Source: Tricholomella constricta (taxonomy: Eukaryota > Basidiomycota > Agaricomycetes > Agaricales > Lyophyllaceae). Taken from it: a stretch of 64,000 nt of DNA. The position numbers were made by a program, and so were the translations under genes. Positions 45,797-55,967 of this stretch are shown piece by piece; position 1 is the first letter of the stretch; each line of letters opens with the position of its first letter. The stretch covers positions 1,054,001 through 1,118,000 of the forward strand of contig JAACJP010000002.1 of assembly GCA_013368375.1 (NCBI GenBank), given 5' to 3'. The notes below the pieces were generated by a model. It was not told the origin of the DNA. It ran no database searches and was given only the letters and a program-made list of their open reading frames with translations.

Positions 45797-46845
45797 TCAG
45801 CCAGGTTCGACAGCAATCGAGGGTGCACGCACTAAAGCTCAAAAAACTCATTGATAGCCTTGGTAGTTGAGATTCCATGTCTCCTTGCGACGTCGCATAT
45901 GTGCTTAAGAAGATCCACTTAATATATTTGCACATGAAATTGTCAGCCTGATCCCTGGCCAATTTTCGTGGAAATTTTGAGCCCTTGAGAAATAAACAAG
46001 AGGCAGTGGTATCCACGTAATGCCAGTGACAAAACTCAAATTGGCGAAGAAGTTTGGCAGCAAATTGCGTGTTGAGAAGAAGAAGATAAATCACTGTCGC
46101 GTGTAGCGCGGCATCGTGGCGGCTCATAACCCCATTTTAACCCAATATTCGAACTCATTAGCGCCTTCTCAGATGTCGTATGGAGCGAGTTTAACAATGT
46201 GCATTTTCTCCGACGTCAAGGTTTATCGTCTGATCCTCTTTCCAGCCATTCAATATCTCGGTCCTCGGAAGCATGAGAACAGTTCGTGGACACCAGTATT
46301 CTCCTACAAGACGACGGGGCAAACGAGAACGTATTGGAAGGTAACGACGGAGATTTCGAAAAGTGCCAAGGTGCGGGCCTTCTCACCGATTCGCTTGTGA
46401 AGCAAACGGGACCGAATAAATACTCTTGCAAATAAACACCGACCCGCGATCAGATAGCCCTTCGCTGCGCCTTTTGGGGCCTCCTATGTCCTCTGAGGCT
46501 TCTGGGCCAGGGAGTAAGTTGTTTTTTTGTTCTCTATTGCTATCACACTGTGTTGCATCCGATTCTGCTTATACTCGTTACGCCACATTCAAGCCACATT
46601 GTCGATTCCAACACAATCAAGTAGTATCTATCATACTCGCGATTTCCCACTAGACTACGTTTCTAGTGTATTGCTTACGGCTTGTCAACGTTTGCTTGTA
46701 GCCGAGGAGCGAGACGGTGAAGCATGAGGCCTGAGGCCTGAGGATCGGCGATGATTGTGGCGTGCGATCGAGACGCGTCAGTCACATCACGTGAAAGGCT
46801 CTGTAGTAACCGTGACACGATTGTTCAGCCATTGACCAGAACACA
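45797..46845. other. 1-kb spacer between the MDR gene and SPC24
   Basis: Intergenic. Open frames on both strands are short or of odd composition, including a 118-codon minus-strand frame overlapping the MDR stop. Around 46724-46740 there is a tandem GCCTGAG repeat. The promoter-proximal end carries the SPC24 regulatory pair listed separately. No gene is supported. Confidence 0.35.
46773..46793. promoter_or_regulatory. ACGCGT plus CACGTG pair upstream of SPC24
   Basis: ACGCGT (46773-46778, an MCB core) is followed nine bases later by CACGTG (46788-46793, context ATCACGTGA). The second site is 53 bp upstream of the SPC24 start. The same order of elements stands upstream of CDC27. G1/S-type control is an inference. 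Confidence 0.4.
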
Positions 46846-47647
46846 ATGTCTATCGATGTTCACGAAGCAATGTCAGTCCAAATAACCAACTTGCCTGCAT
46901 ATCAAGGCTGATGCGGTCTGATCAGTAAGGCGATCCGGGACATGCTACCGATCATTGACCCCGAGGAGGACTATCTGACCATCGTCGCCGCGGAGGAGAA
47001 GATCGCAGCAACGGCGGCGCGGAGGAAGAAGGAACTTGAGGAGGCTCATGCGACTATGAAAAGTGAGTGGAATAGAGGGCTAAACCTTATCATGGGCTCA
47101 AGTCACCATTCACAGCACTTTCCAAGGTCCTAGAGGCGGCACGCGTTTCATCAACACGCCCAGCTTCAGTGCCATCTGGGGAGGCGCATGCGGGGGCATT
47201 GAACGAGCTCGATGCTAGCCGGTTGTCTCTTGCCAAGTCCATAAGCGACTTGGAAGGCCTTGTCGCGAGTCGCGAGGCCGAACTTGCGACACTGAAGGAA
47301 GAAGCGACACAACTAGAGGATTACGACCCCGCCTTGGAGCATGAAAAGGAGCTGGACGGGACTGCGTGAGTGGTATTGACTCTGGATATATCGTTATTTT
47401 CTGCTGCACCTCTGTAGGCTACGGATTCGGATGTACAAGGGTATGGGTTTTGAGCCCGTCCTAGACAAGGATGGCGAGCTGGTCAAGATGCTCGTTCGTA
47501 TGAGCCCCTCTCAATTATTTGACAGCGTCGGTTTCCTAACATTTTACAATAGGAGCGCAAACTGGTGACGCTCATGTGGTCCCGCTGGACGGCCGCAAGA
47601 CCGACTTCGAATACTCTCAGCTCCTTTGGAAACTGGCATCATCATGA
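46846..47647 (+). CDS. SPC24: Kinetochore protein SPC24 (NDC80 complex)
   Basis: Spc24 pairs with Spc25 to anchor the Ndc80 complex to the inner kinetochore. The first exon (MSIDVHEAI) ends at a GTCAGT donor, and exon two joins as KAIRDMLPIIDPEEDYLTIVAAEEKI. The central part is a coiled coil (AATAARRKKELEEAHATMK, LSLAKSISDLEGLVASREAELATLKEEATQLE). The globular C-terminal domain starts LRIRMYKGMGFEPVLDKDGELVKMLVRA, is interrupted by an intron, and ends HVVPLDGRKTDFEYSQLLWKLASS at the stop 47645-47647. The size (about 200 residues), coiled coil and the LRIxxYKGxGF motif match fungal Spc24. Confidence 0.87.
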
Positions 47648-47792
47648 CGATTGTACAATTTCTCCACTGTGTACTTTACAAGTCTCCCGCCGAACATTAT
47701 TGATAAGAATGAATGGTATCTGATGCAAGAATAAGAAAACATGATAACGCAAAAAAATAACAATATAATGCAAGAGAACATGTCGATCAACA

Positions 47793-50548
47793 TCAAGATG
47801 GAACCTGGACGGAGGAGCAATCAGCTGTTATCACGACAGGGCAAGACAAGTTGCACACCTGAATTCCGGGCTTCACGACCCAGAATTTCTTTTCTCTGCA
47901 TTTCTCCCCGACCTCCCGCACCTTGGCTTCGATCATGTTCTTCTTGACCTTGTACAAACGAAGATCTCGGTGTATTGCCTCAACAAGGAAGCTGATACTT
48001 CCCGTTTGCAATGAGGCAACCTTGTCGAGTAGCAACGGAAGATGTTCATTGGGGAACGGCACCTTGGGCGCACTAGTTGTTCTCCTCATTACACCAGGTG
48101 TTGGCGTCGTAGAAGACGACGACGCAGCAGCATTGGCAGATTCGCCTGCGTTTGGATGATTCAAACGCTCGGGAAGACTAGGCACGACAAAAACACTGTC
48201 GATCAGTGAAGCCGGCTTGTTCAGTTTAGCTTGCCCTCGTCTGCTATCCTCGATGCAGGTGGATACAAACGTGAATGGATCGATTGGGAAAGGGGTATCT
48301 AGTGGTAACATTCAATGCCCGGTTCGTGTGAGAGTACAAGAGTGACATACCATTGAACATTTGGATCCTATACTGGTCAAAGATATTATGCTCGCAATGT
48401 CCAATCGAAGTTTCCCAACATGGGCCCTTAGCGAAGGGAACAAGAGGAATGACAACTTTCCTCTTCTTTCCTAGCCTTTTCTCCCCCTCTTCCGACTTCC
48501 GCTTGGTTGGAAGAGCGGGAAGGTCAGGTATCTCCGAAGACATTTGATCCAGGTCGTCCAAGGAAATTTCAGGCTCCTCGTCATCGTCGACGAGCCAGCC
48601 ATCCGAATCAGAGTCTGGGTCATCGCCGTCCTCATCATCCTCGCCGTCGTCCACAACGTCATCGGCATCGCCAGCAGGTTCCTGTTCCCATTCCTCCCCG
48701 CTGTCGTATCCATAGTCAAAGACCAGTACATCCTTAGCGAAAGGCGTCCGTGGGCCGATGATCTTTGAGCTTCGCGTCCAGGTTCCGTAATATCCTGGTC
48801 GCGCGTCTTCGGAGAATATGAACACCTTTGCAGGCAGCAGAGAGCGATCGCTGAGTTGGGAGAGGAGGGACCGGACGGCAGAAATGTCGCCTGCGATTTC
48901 AGCCTCCGAGAGCTTGGAGACAATATCCTTTACGCAAATGGGATGATAAGTCTTATATTTCGATTGTGAGCCTTGCTTGCAGGGCAAGCGCTGACGTAAA
49001 GTATCGGCTGGTGGTCGCAATGAAGAAACGATTGAGCGTATCTGGTCTGTTTGAGGAGGACAATGAGTATAATGCTCTGCGCTGCGTCTTAGTAAGTGCA
49101 CACCATTTATACTCATGGCTGCAACATCAACCTTGGGGCATTCGACATTGCTCATTTCCACACCACCATGCCCCGTTTCGTCATCGTCGTCGATGACAAT
49201 AACACTCTCGTCTATCTTCTTCGAGAACGGCCGTTCCTTGCGCTTCTTGGGCTCAAGAAACCAATTGGAAGGAGCAAGCTCAGTATCCTTCTTGAGCACA
49301 AATGGCCTAAAGTATTTCGTGAACTCGGATTGGCTGTTGGAAGGGCCAGCAGCACCAGCATCCGCGTCCTTCGGTGAGAGTCGTGTAGGCGTCTTCTTCG
49401 GTTTTGCGAAGAAATTTGCCATAAGAGAGCGGGACTTGTCCTGGGCATCCTTCTCTTTCTTCTCTTTCTCGGCCTTCGCAGTTTTTTTCTCCAGTTTTTC
49501 TTGTTCCTGCGGGGTAATTTGAGTCAGCGAAGAAGGGAAAAGGGCCCACGGCACCCACCTTGATGGCCTTGGCTGGGTCAATCGGTTTTGGAGCTCGCGC
49601 AGCTTTGGAACCACTTGGTTTCGGGATCTATGCATATATCGGTGTGTGTTCGAAAGGCATACTGCTAGATGAGAAATACAAACCGCGTCATTCTCTTCCT
49701 CTGCCTTCTTCCTTTGTTTTTTCTTCACGCTTTGAGGTGAAGGTTTCTCTTCGCTTGTAGTGCCTGGTGTTTTGGAAAGTTGCGATACATTCATTTCCTT
49801 TTGGGGAAGCTTGCTAGTTCCCTTGGGATCTAAAATCGCATCCCGTTCGTCTTGTGGGAGCGCTTCAAAGATAGCGAGAAGGTCCTGCTTCGCCTGATGG
49901 GTGTAAGGACGTAATCGGCCGTCTTTAAGGCCTCGTGCTTACCTGGACTCTCTCCGCAAGCCTGCTTTCCGCCTTTTCCCGCGCATTCTTTGGAAGCCAG
50001 TCTCGGTACTGTTCCTTCACCTCCCATCTCCAAACACAGACAGCAGCAGGTGCCTTTCCACCAGCTGTTCCGTCCAGGCCATAGTTAGTGCGTTGCATTA
50101 TCGTCTTGATGGCCGTTTCTACTGCACTTAAGGGAAGTGCAGTCAATGTCGTTGACGCACCGCCGTTGGAGTCTTCATCCTGAGTGGGAAGCAATGCCTC
50201 CCGTATATGTTTCGAAAGAGCAGCTAGTGTCCTATCACTAAAAAGGATGAAGCACGTTGAGATATCTACATGAGGTCAAGTCGTAACAACATGCCTTTCG
50301 TGAGCCAGCTTTGGAATCAATGGTTGGTGTTCATCTGGGATGACTGACAGGGGCGATGCCTGGCGCTGAATGCGATCCTCGAGCATCTCGCGAAACTGCA
50401 CGATTTCTGGGATCACATAGCATTTGAATTTTGAGCTTGGAAATGAACAGCCAGTAAGAAAACATGCACCTTGAAGCGTTTCCGACTGCTTCTCGAACGA
50501 GATACATTTCTGCTTGAAATGCACTTTCCCATTCTTCAATTCAACCAT
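47793..50548 (-). CDS. RLF2: Chromatin assembly factor 1 large subunit (p150/Rlf2)
   Basis: This CAF-1 subunit deposits H3-H4 behind replication forks. The start at 50548 gives MVELKNGKVHFKQKCISFEKQSETLQ, continuing after an intron as EIVQFREMLEDRIQRQASPLSVIPDEHQP. A helical block (AVETAIKTIMQRTNYGLDG, WEVKEQYRDWLPKNAREKAESR) precedes a short KER-like charged region (EQEKLEKKTAKAEKEKKEKD). A PCNA-binding-like SLMANFFAKPKK motif follows, then the family signature KVFIFSEDARPGYYGTWTRSSKIIGPRTPFAKD with YDYDSGEEWEQ-type residues. A long acidic tract (DDGEDDEDGDDPDSDSDG) and a C-terminal winged-helix region (LLLDKVASLQTGSISFLVEAIHRDLRLYKVKKNMIEAKVREVGEKCREKKFWVVKPG) complete the protein. The stop at 47793 is the same whether the last 54-nt intron (GTGTGC...TCCAG) is removed or kept. 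The gene is divergent from RFC2. Confidence 0.93.
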
Positions 50549-50859
50549 GTTTGATCTTCCTTGCTTGCCTATACATGTTTCGCGTTACAACAGTACTATA
50601 GCAATGGAATATCGCGTCCGACTTGCCATCGGGTTCCACACTGGCACTCGTGGCCGTTACAGCATCGTTTCCTGTTGTAGTTCTGAGCGACTTCAGTTAT
50701 ACAAATAGTATTACACGTACTGTTGTTGATATTTGAGCCCGACATGGCAGTCAAAGGGCCTTTAGCAAGCCTCGGGATGATGGAGGTGGTGGAGCAAGAA
50801 AATCGGATGAGCAACGCGACGTGACCACGGCCCGAGTCACGCGTTCGTGACAACTTCTA
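50549..50859. promoter_or_regulatory. Divergent promoter of CAF-1 p150 and RFC2 with MCB/SCB-like sites
   Basis: 311 bp between two replication-linked genes. ACGCGT at 50839-50844 lies 15 bp before the RFC2 start. TTTCGCG at 50578-50584 (reverse complement CGCGAAA, the SCB core) lies 30 bp before the CAF-1 start. GCGACGTGACC and ATCGCGTCC variants lie between. MBF/SBF control at G1/S is inferred. Confidence 0.4.
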
Positions 50860-52247
50860 ATGTCTTTCTTCAACCCCAAAGGCGCGTCGGCCAAAACCAG
50901 CCAGAAACACGTCGTTGATCCTGCACTCCAGCCCTGGGTCGAGAAATAGTGAGAGACCACAGAGCTACCTGGAATTCTGAGTTGACCGCTTGCCAGTCGC
51001 CCCAGAACCATCGACGATGTCTCGGCACAAGAACACACGGTGACTGTTCTTCGGAAGGCGCTGACGTCCACGAATGTGCGTCGACTTTGGTAACCAGCAC
51101 ATCGTACTCTAATGCTACTATAGCTACCACACATGCTATTCTATGGACCTCCAGGAACAGGAAAAACCTCGACCATCCTCGCTTTGTCGCGACAATTGTT
51201 TGGGTGAGTTTTGAATCTGCCTTTTCTTGGATTGTTTATCGAACGTGATTTCCAGTCCAGATAACTTTCGAAATCGTGTATTGGAGCTTAACGCGTCCGA
51301 TGAACGTGGCATCTCCATCGTGCGTGAAAAAATAAAAGACTTCGCTCGCCAAACACCTCGCGCCCAAGCTGTCTCCTCCGACGGCAAAACATATCCATGT
51401 CCACCTTACAAAATCATCATCCTTGACGAGGCGGATTCTATGACCCAGGATGCTCAAGGAGCCCTGCGGCGCATCATGGAGACATATGCACGAATAACGC
51501 GCTTCTGCCTGGTATGCAACTACGTCACCAGGTCAGTCAGTCGATGCGTCGATACGTGATGTATATCTCCCTTTCCTGACTGTTTCATACGTTTACTACA
51601 GGATCATCGAGCCACTGGCCTCCAGGTGTTCAAAATTCCGATTCACGCCCCTTGACCCTTCCTCTTCGAGCTTGCGACTGAGTCACATAGCTCAATGTGA
51701 GCACATCGATATCGATTCAGCCGTAATTGATACCCTTATAAAGACGTCGTCGGGTGATCTGCGTCGCTCTATCACGTACCTGCAATCCGCTTCGCGACTC
51801 GCATCGTCTACCAGCCCACCCACGGCCATAACGAGCCTTGACATTCAGGAGATTGCTGGTGTTGTGCCAGAGTCCGTTATAAATGACTTTGCGAGTACAT
51901 TGGGGATTGAGGTGGAAGACGCTATGGACGTCGGCGGGTCGACGAAGCACAATGCGAATTCTTTCGGAGCCATACAGAGCAAGGTCAAGGAGCTGATGAG
52001 AGAGGGGTTCTCTGCGACCCAAATTCTATCACAGGTGTGCAGTCTGCAGCGTATTGCTGTGGTCGGTCAATTGATGTGCCGCTTACAGTTACATGACCTC
52101 GTCGTTCTTCATCCCACCTTAAACGGACGTCAGAAATCCTCGTGTGCGCTGGTATTTGCTGAAGCTGACAAGGCGTTGTGCGATGGTGCGGACGAGGAGC
52201 TCTGGATTCTGGAAGTTGGTTTACGTATCAACAAAGCCATCTCTTGA
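50860..52247 (+). CDS. RFC2: Replication factor C subunit 2 (yeast Rfc2, human RFC4)
   Basis: AAA+ subunit of the clamp loader that opens PCNA at primer ends. The start at 50860 gives [32 protein letters not shown], followed by an intron and [23 protein letters not shown]. Walker A is [22 protein letters not shown], and [29 protein letters not shown] follows. Walker B is [40 protein letters not shown], and the SRC arginine finger motif is [19 protein letters not shown]. The C-terminal collar includes [36 protein letters not shown] and [18 protein letters not shown] helices ending at 52247. [23 protein letters not shown] sequence agrees with the Rfc2/RFC4 paralogue rather than Rfc3-5. Confidence 0.95.
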
Positions 52248-52558
52248 TTGAAGAATGACGATCGCGTTTACCCTGTATTCAACGAGCGTTTCAGGCTATG
52301 GTAAATTTTTGCGCGAACCATACCCATCGTGATGAGAAAACTAAACTTGCACAAGTTTAAGGTCATCCCACCAGAGCACACACTTTATCATTTGCACCAC
52401 ATTCGGCGAGTACAATTGCAGCAATACACACTAGGGACAAGAGACACCAGGAGACTTTATTTTCACGTGCAGGTGCGATATGTAAGGAAAGAAAGCAAGT
52501 AAGGATAAAGTCGTAACGTAACGTTGGGCACCTCCCAAGAGTGGTGAAGTGATCAGTT
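52248..52558. other. Convergent 3' spacer between RFC2 and the Ssb Hsp70
   Basis: 311 bp holding the 3' ends of two convergent genes. It contains one TCACGTG at about 52463-52469 that is not in a promoter. No other feature is recognised. Confidence 0.3.
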
Positions 52559-54851
52559 TCACCGGATACCAGCGGTTGCTTTTTGGAGGGCACGCTTGAT
52601 GCCCAGCTGCGCCTTTTTGAGCTCATCGGCCGTTGAGTCCTCAATTTCCAACTTCTCGAGCGCCCGTGCAAGCTCAGCCTCGACCTGGGACTTGGCTCCG
52701 CGCTTCAGCTTCATGCCAATCTCGGGCGAGGTGATGGTGCCTTCGACCTGGTGGATGTAGGCTTCGAGGTCGGACTTGGCCTCATGGCGGGCGGAGAACT
52801 CCTTGTCGGCCATCTTGAACTGCTCAGCATCCTTGATCATCTGGTCGATCTCAGCGGATGAGAGGCGACCAACAGAGTTGGTAATGCCTGGATAAAGAAT
52901 CTGATGAGTGACTAGTGCGAAGGCGAGAAAGGCTGAAATTTACTGATGGAGGCCTTGCGGCCGGACGCACGGTCCTGAGCGGAAACCTTCAGGAGACCGT
53001 TGGCATCAACCTCGAAGGTGGTGACCAGCTCAGCCTGGCCGCGGGGCATGGGGGGAATGCCGTTAAGCTCGAACTCGCCAAGGAGGCGGTTGTCGCGACA
53101 TTGAGTGCGCTCACCCTCGTAGCTATAAATGGAGTCAACAAAAGGTCTGTGCGGAATGCCAATCGTAACTTACACGGGGAAGGTGACGGTAGTCTGGTTG
53201 TCCTCGACAGTGGTAAATGTACGGGACTTGTTGGTGGGGATGGGAGTGTTGCGGGGAACAACGACACCAAAGACATCACCCTGCATGGCAACACCGAGGG
53301 AAAGGGGAGCGACATCAAGAAGGAGGAGGTCCTTGGTTTGCTCAGACGTCTGGCCAGTGAGGACAGCAGCCTGGACCGCAGCACCGTAAGCGACGGCCTC
53401 ATCGGGGTTAATGGACTTGTTCAGTTGACGTCCACCGAAGAACTCTGACACGAGAGCCTGGATCTTGGGGATACGGGTGGAACCACCGACGAGGACGATG
53501 TCGTCGACCTTCTCGCGGGGCATCTTGGCATCCTTGAGGACCTTCTCAACGGGGTCAATGGTCGACTTGAAGGAGGTGGCGTTGATCTCCTCGAAGCGAG
53601 CACGGGTAATATTCGCGGAGAAGTCCTCACCCTGTTGATTGGTGCATATATTTAGACTCGCCAAGCAAGAGCAATAGTTGAACAAACCTGGTAGAGGGAG
53701 TCGACCTCGACAGTGGTCTGGGTAACGCTGGAGAGCGTACGCTTGGCACGCTCACAAGCACTCCTCAGACGCCTAAGGGCACGGGGGTCATCCGAGATGT
53801 CCAGCTTGGACTTCCTCTTGAACTCGTTCCGGAAATGGTCCAAGAGAGAGTTGTCGAAATCTTCACCACCCAAATGGGTATCACCGGCAGTAGCCTTGAC
53901 GGCGAAAACACCTCCACTGATGTTGAGAAGGGACACATCGAAAGTTCCTCCGCCCAAATCGAAAATGAGGACATTCTTCTCAGCTTTTGATTGACGGTCA
54001 AGACCGTAAGCAATGGCGGCAGCGGTTGGCTCGTTGATAATACGGAGAACATCAAGGCCAGCGATGGCACCAGCATCCTTGGTAGCCAAACGCTGAGAGT
54101 CGTTGAAGTAAGCCGGGACACTATTAGCCGAAAAATATATATTAATAAAAATTTTCGCCTCGGAGAAAAGCCGGCATACGTGACGACAGCCTTCTTGACA
54201 GTCTTGCCAAGTTTAGCCTCGGAGACCTCTTTCATTTTGGTGAGGACCATGGAGGAGATTTCCTGGGGGCTAAAGGTCTTCTCATCGCCGAGGTATTGGA
54301 CCTTGATAAGAGGAGATCCATCCTTCTCAATAACCTCAAAAGGCCAGTGGGTCATGTCCTACAGTACTGATAAGTCATTTTTTATAGCATATAATCTGCG
54401 TCTAGACTGACCTTCTTTACATCCGGGTCACTGGACGTGAAAAAAAAAATTGAGATCGTGCGGCGGCGCAGATACGGCGAGAAACCTACTCAAAGCGGCG
54501 ACCGATTAGACGCTTAGCGTCAAAGACGGTGTTGCGGGGGTTCATGGCGGCCTGGTTCTTGGCGGCATCACCAATCAAACGCTCTTCAGCGGAAAAAGCG
54601 ACGTATGAGGGCGTCGTTCGGTTTCCCTCTGTAAAACAGATCCTTTTGGTCAGGAAAGACATAAAAAGTCCAAAAATGAGTACGAACGGTCATTGGCGAT
54701 GATCTCGACCCGGTCGTTTTGCCAGACACCGACACAGCTGTGGGGAAATTTGATCAGGCAATTTTGTACAGCAAAAGTACGTAAAGTTGGCAACTTACGA
54801 GTAGGTGGTGCCGAGATCAATACCGATAGCGCCGTCGAACATGTCGTCCAT
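52559..54851 (-). CDS. SSB1: Ribosome-associated Hsp70 of the Ssb class
   Basis: Cotranslational Hsp70 that, with the zuotin/Ssz J-protein complex, folds nascent chains. The start at 54851 gives [26 protein letters not shown], with the first Hsp70 signature. The second signature is [12 protein letters not shown] and the third [14 protein letters not shown]. The N-terminal domain has [26 protein letters not shown] and the substrate domain [19 protein letters not shown]. The Ssb class is chosen over Ssa because of [10 protein letters not shown], the lid region [30 protein letters not shown], and above all the end [28 protein letters not shown], which lacks the EEVD tail of Ssa proteins. Short introns interrupt the ATPase domain. 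The gene is divergent from uS2m with 125 bp between starts. Confidence 0.94.
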
Positions 54852-54976
54852 TTTTTAAAAAGAGAAGGGAGGGAAGAGAGAGACCTCGGTCGTGGGTGGT
54901 GGTTGGGGGTGAAGATGGAAGAAAAAAAAATCGATTGGGTGAGGTAAGCATCTCGTGTGGAATTGGGCACAGCCAC
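54852..54976. promoter_or_regulatory. 125-bp bidirectional promoter of Ssb Hsp70 and uS2m
   Basis: Only 125 bp separate the two start codons. The spacer contains G/T-rich and A-rich tracts (GGTGGTTGGGGGTG; AGAAAAAAAAATC). Both genes serve translation, one in the cytosol and one in mitochondria. No clear heat-shock element is visible. Confidence 0.4.
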
Positions 54977-55950
54977 ATGCCAAAGCTCATGTCCCTCCAG
55001 TCAACCGTCCGTCCTTGGCTGGCGGCGTCTGCCAGTTCCTCCTCCAAATCTCTCGCGAGAAACCCTCTCAAACGGTCTATACGATGTGTTCAGACAACGT
55101 CGACAGCTCCTCTCGAGACTCCCCGTGACTGGGTTGATTTTCAAATGCGTCGAGCGGACACGGGCACTTTGAGTAAGTCTCCGTATCTTTTAACGAGTCG
55201 CAACTTTCAACGTTGACTTTCTCAGTCGATATGTTCAACCGCTATGGTTCGACCCAGAATGCGCAGAACACGTTCAAACCCCGCCACACCCTCCACAAAC
55301 CGGCTGCACAAGCCACAACGTCCGCCCTCCTTGCCTCCGGCGCACACTTTGGTCACGCCGCCACGCGCATGAACCCCAACTTTGTTCCCTATGCGTATGG
55401 TACCCGCTCTGGAATCACTATCATTGATCTTGACCAGACGCTTCCGATGCTGCGCCGAGCCGCAAACCTCGTTCGTGCCGTCGCATATGCCGGGGGCCAA
55501 ATTATTTTCATTGGCACCCGACCTGACTTACGACCAGTGGTGCAGAAGGCGGCCGAACGCCTGGGGCCACAGGGGTTCCACGTCGGCGACCGGTGGCTCC
55601 CTGGTACTCTGACAAACAAAATCCCGTTGTTCGGTCTCGATGTCGTAAAAAACACCAAGGTCGTCCCAGACCTCGTTGTCCTGCTCAATCCTCTTGCAAA
55701 CATGAATGCAATACGCGAATGCGCGATTGAACATGTCCCAACTATCGGCATTGTCGATTCTAATGTCGACCCACGTATCGTCATGTACCCGATCCCTGCA
55801 AACGACGAGAGCACCCGGACGGCGGAGCTGATAGCTGGAGTCCTGAGCATCGCTGGAAGGGAGGGCGCGGCACTTGTGGAGACAGAGAAGAAGAGGCGGG
55901 CGGAAAAGGCAGAGCGAGACACACACAGACGTAATGCTTACAATAACTAA
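54977..55950 (+). CDS. MRP4: Mitochondrial small-subunit ribosomal protein uS2m (Mrp4)
   Basis: uS2m sits on the mitoribosome small subunit. The first exon from 54977 encodes MPKLMSLQSTVRPWLAASASSSSKSLARNPLKRSIRCVQTTS, a basic Ser/Arg-rich presequence, then DWVDFQMRRADTGTL. After a short intron the second exon begins around 55206 and runs unbroken: KPAAQATTSALLASGAHFGHAATRMNPNFVPYAYGTRSGITIIDLDQT, AVAYAGGQIIFIGTRPDLRPVVQKAAERLG, DRWLPGTLTNK and VVPDLVVLLNPLANMNAIRECAIEHVPTIGIVDSNVDPRIVMYPIPANDES. These are the S2 family blocks including G-HFGH, IGT and DSN. The stop at 55950 is 17 bp from the convergent TRP2 stop. Confidence 0.95.
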
Positions 55951-55967
55951 AATGGACAATTTCTAGT

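Noticed and set aside
45771..46127. A 118-codon minus-strand frame overlapping the MDR oxidoreductase stop
   Set aside because: It has no recognisable motif, odd composition and an overlap with a well-supported gene end.
48244..49794. A 516-codon minus-strand frame that looks like one large exon of CAF-1
   Set aside because: It reads through at least two introns. The exon reading AIPKPSGSKAARAPKPIDPAKAIK lies in a different frame, and the two introns (56 and 52 nt) together just restore the frame, so the long ORF is partly a coincidence.
52915..53448. A 177-codon plus-strand frame inside the Ssb Hsp70 gene
   Set aside because: It lies opposite conserved Hsp70 coding sequence and has no family resemblance. 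It is a shadow of a GC-biased gene.
52559..54851. Assignment of the Hsp70 as a general cytosolic Ssa-type protein
   Set aside because: The C-terminus ends [13 protein letters not shown] without EEVD, and the lid sequence matches the ribosome-associated Ssb class.
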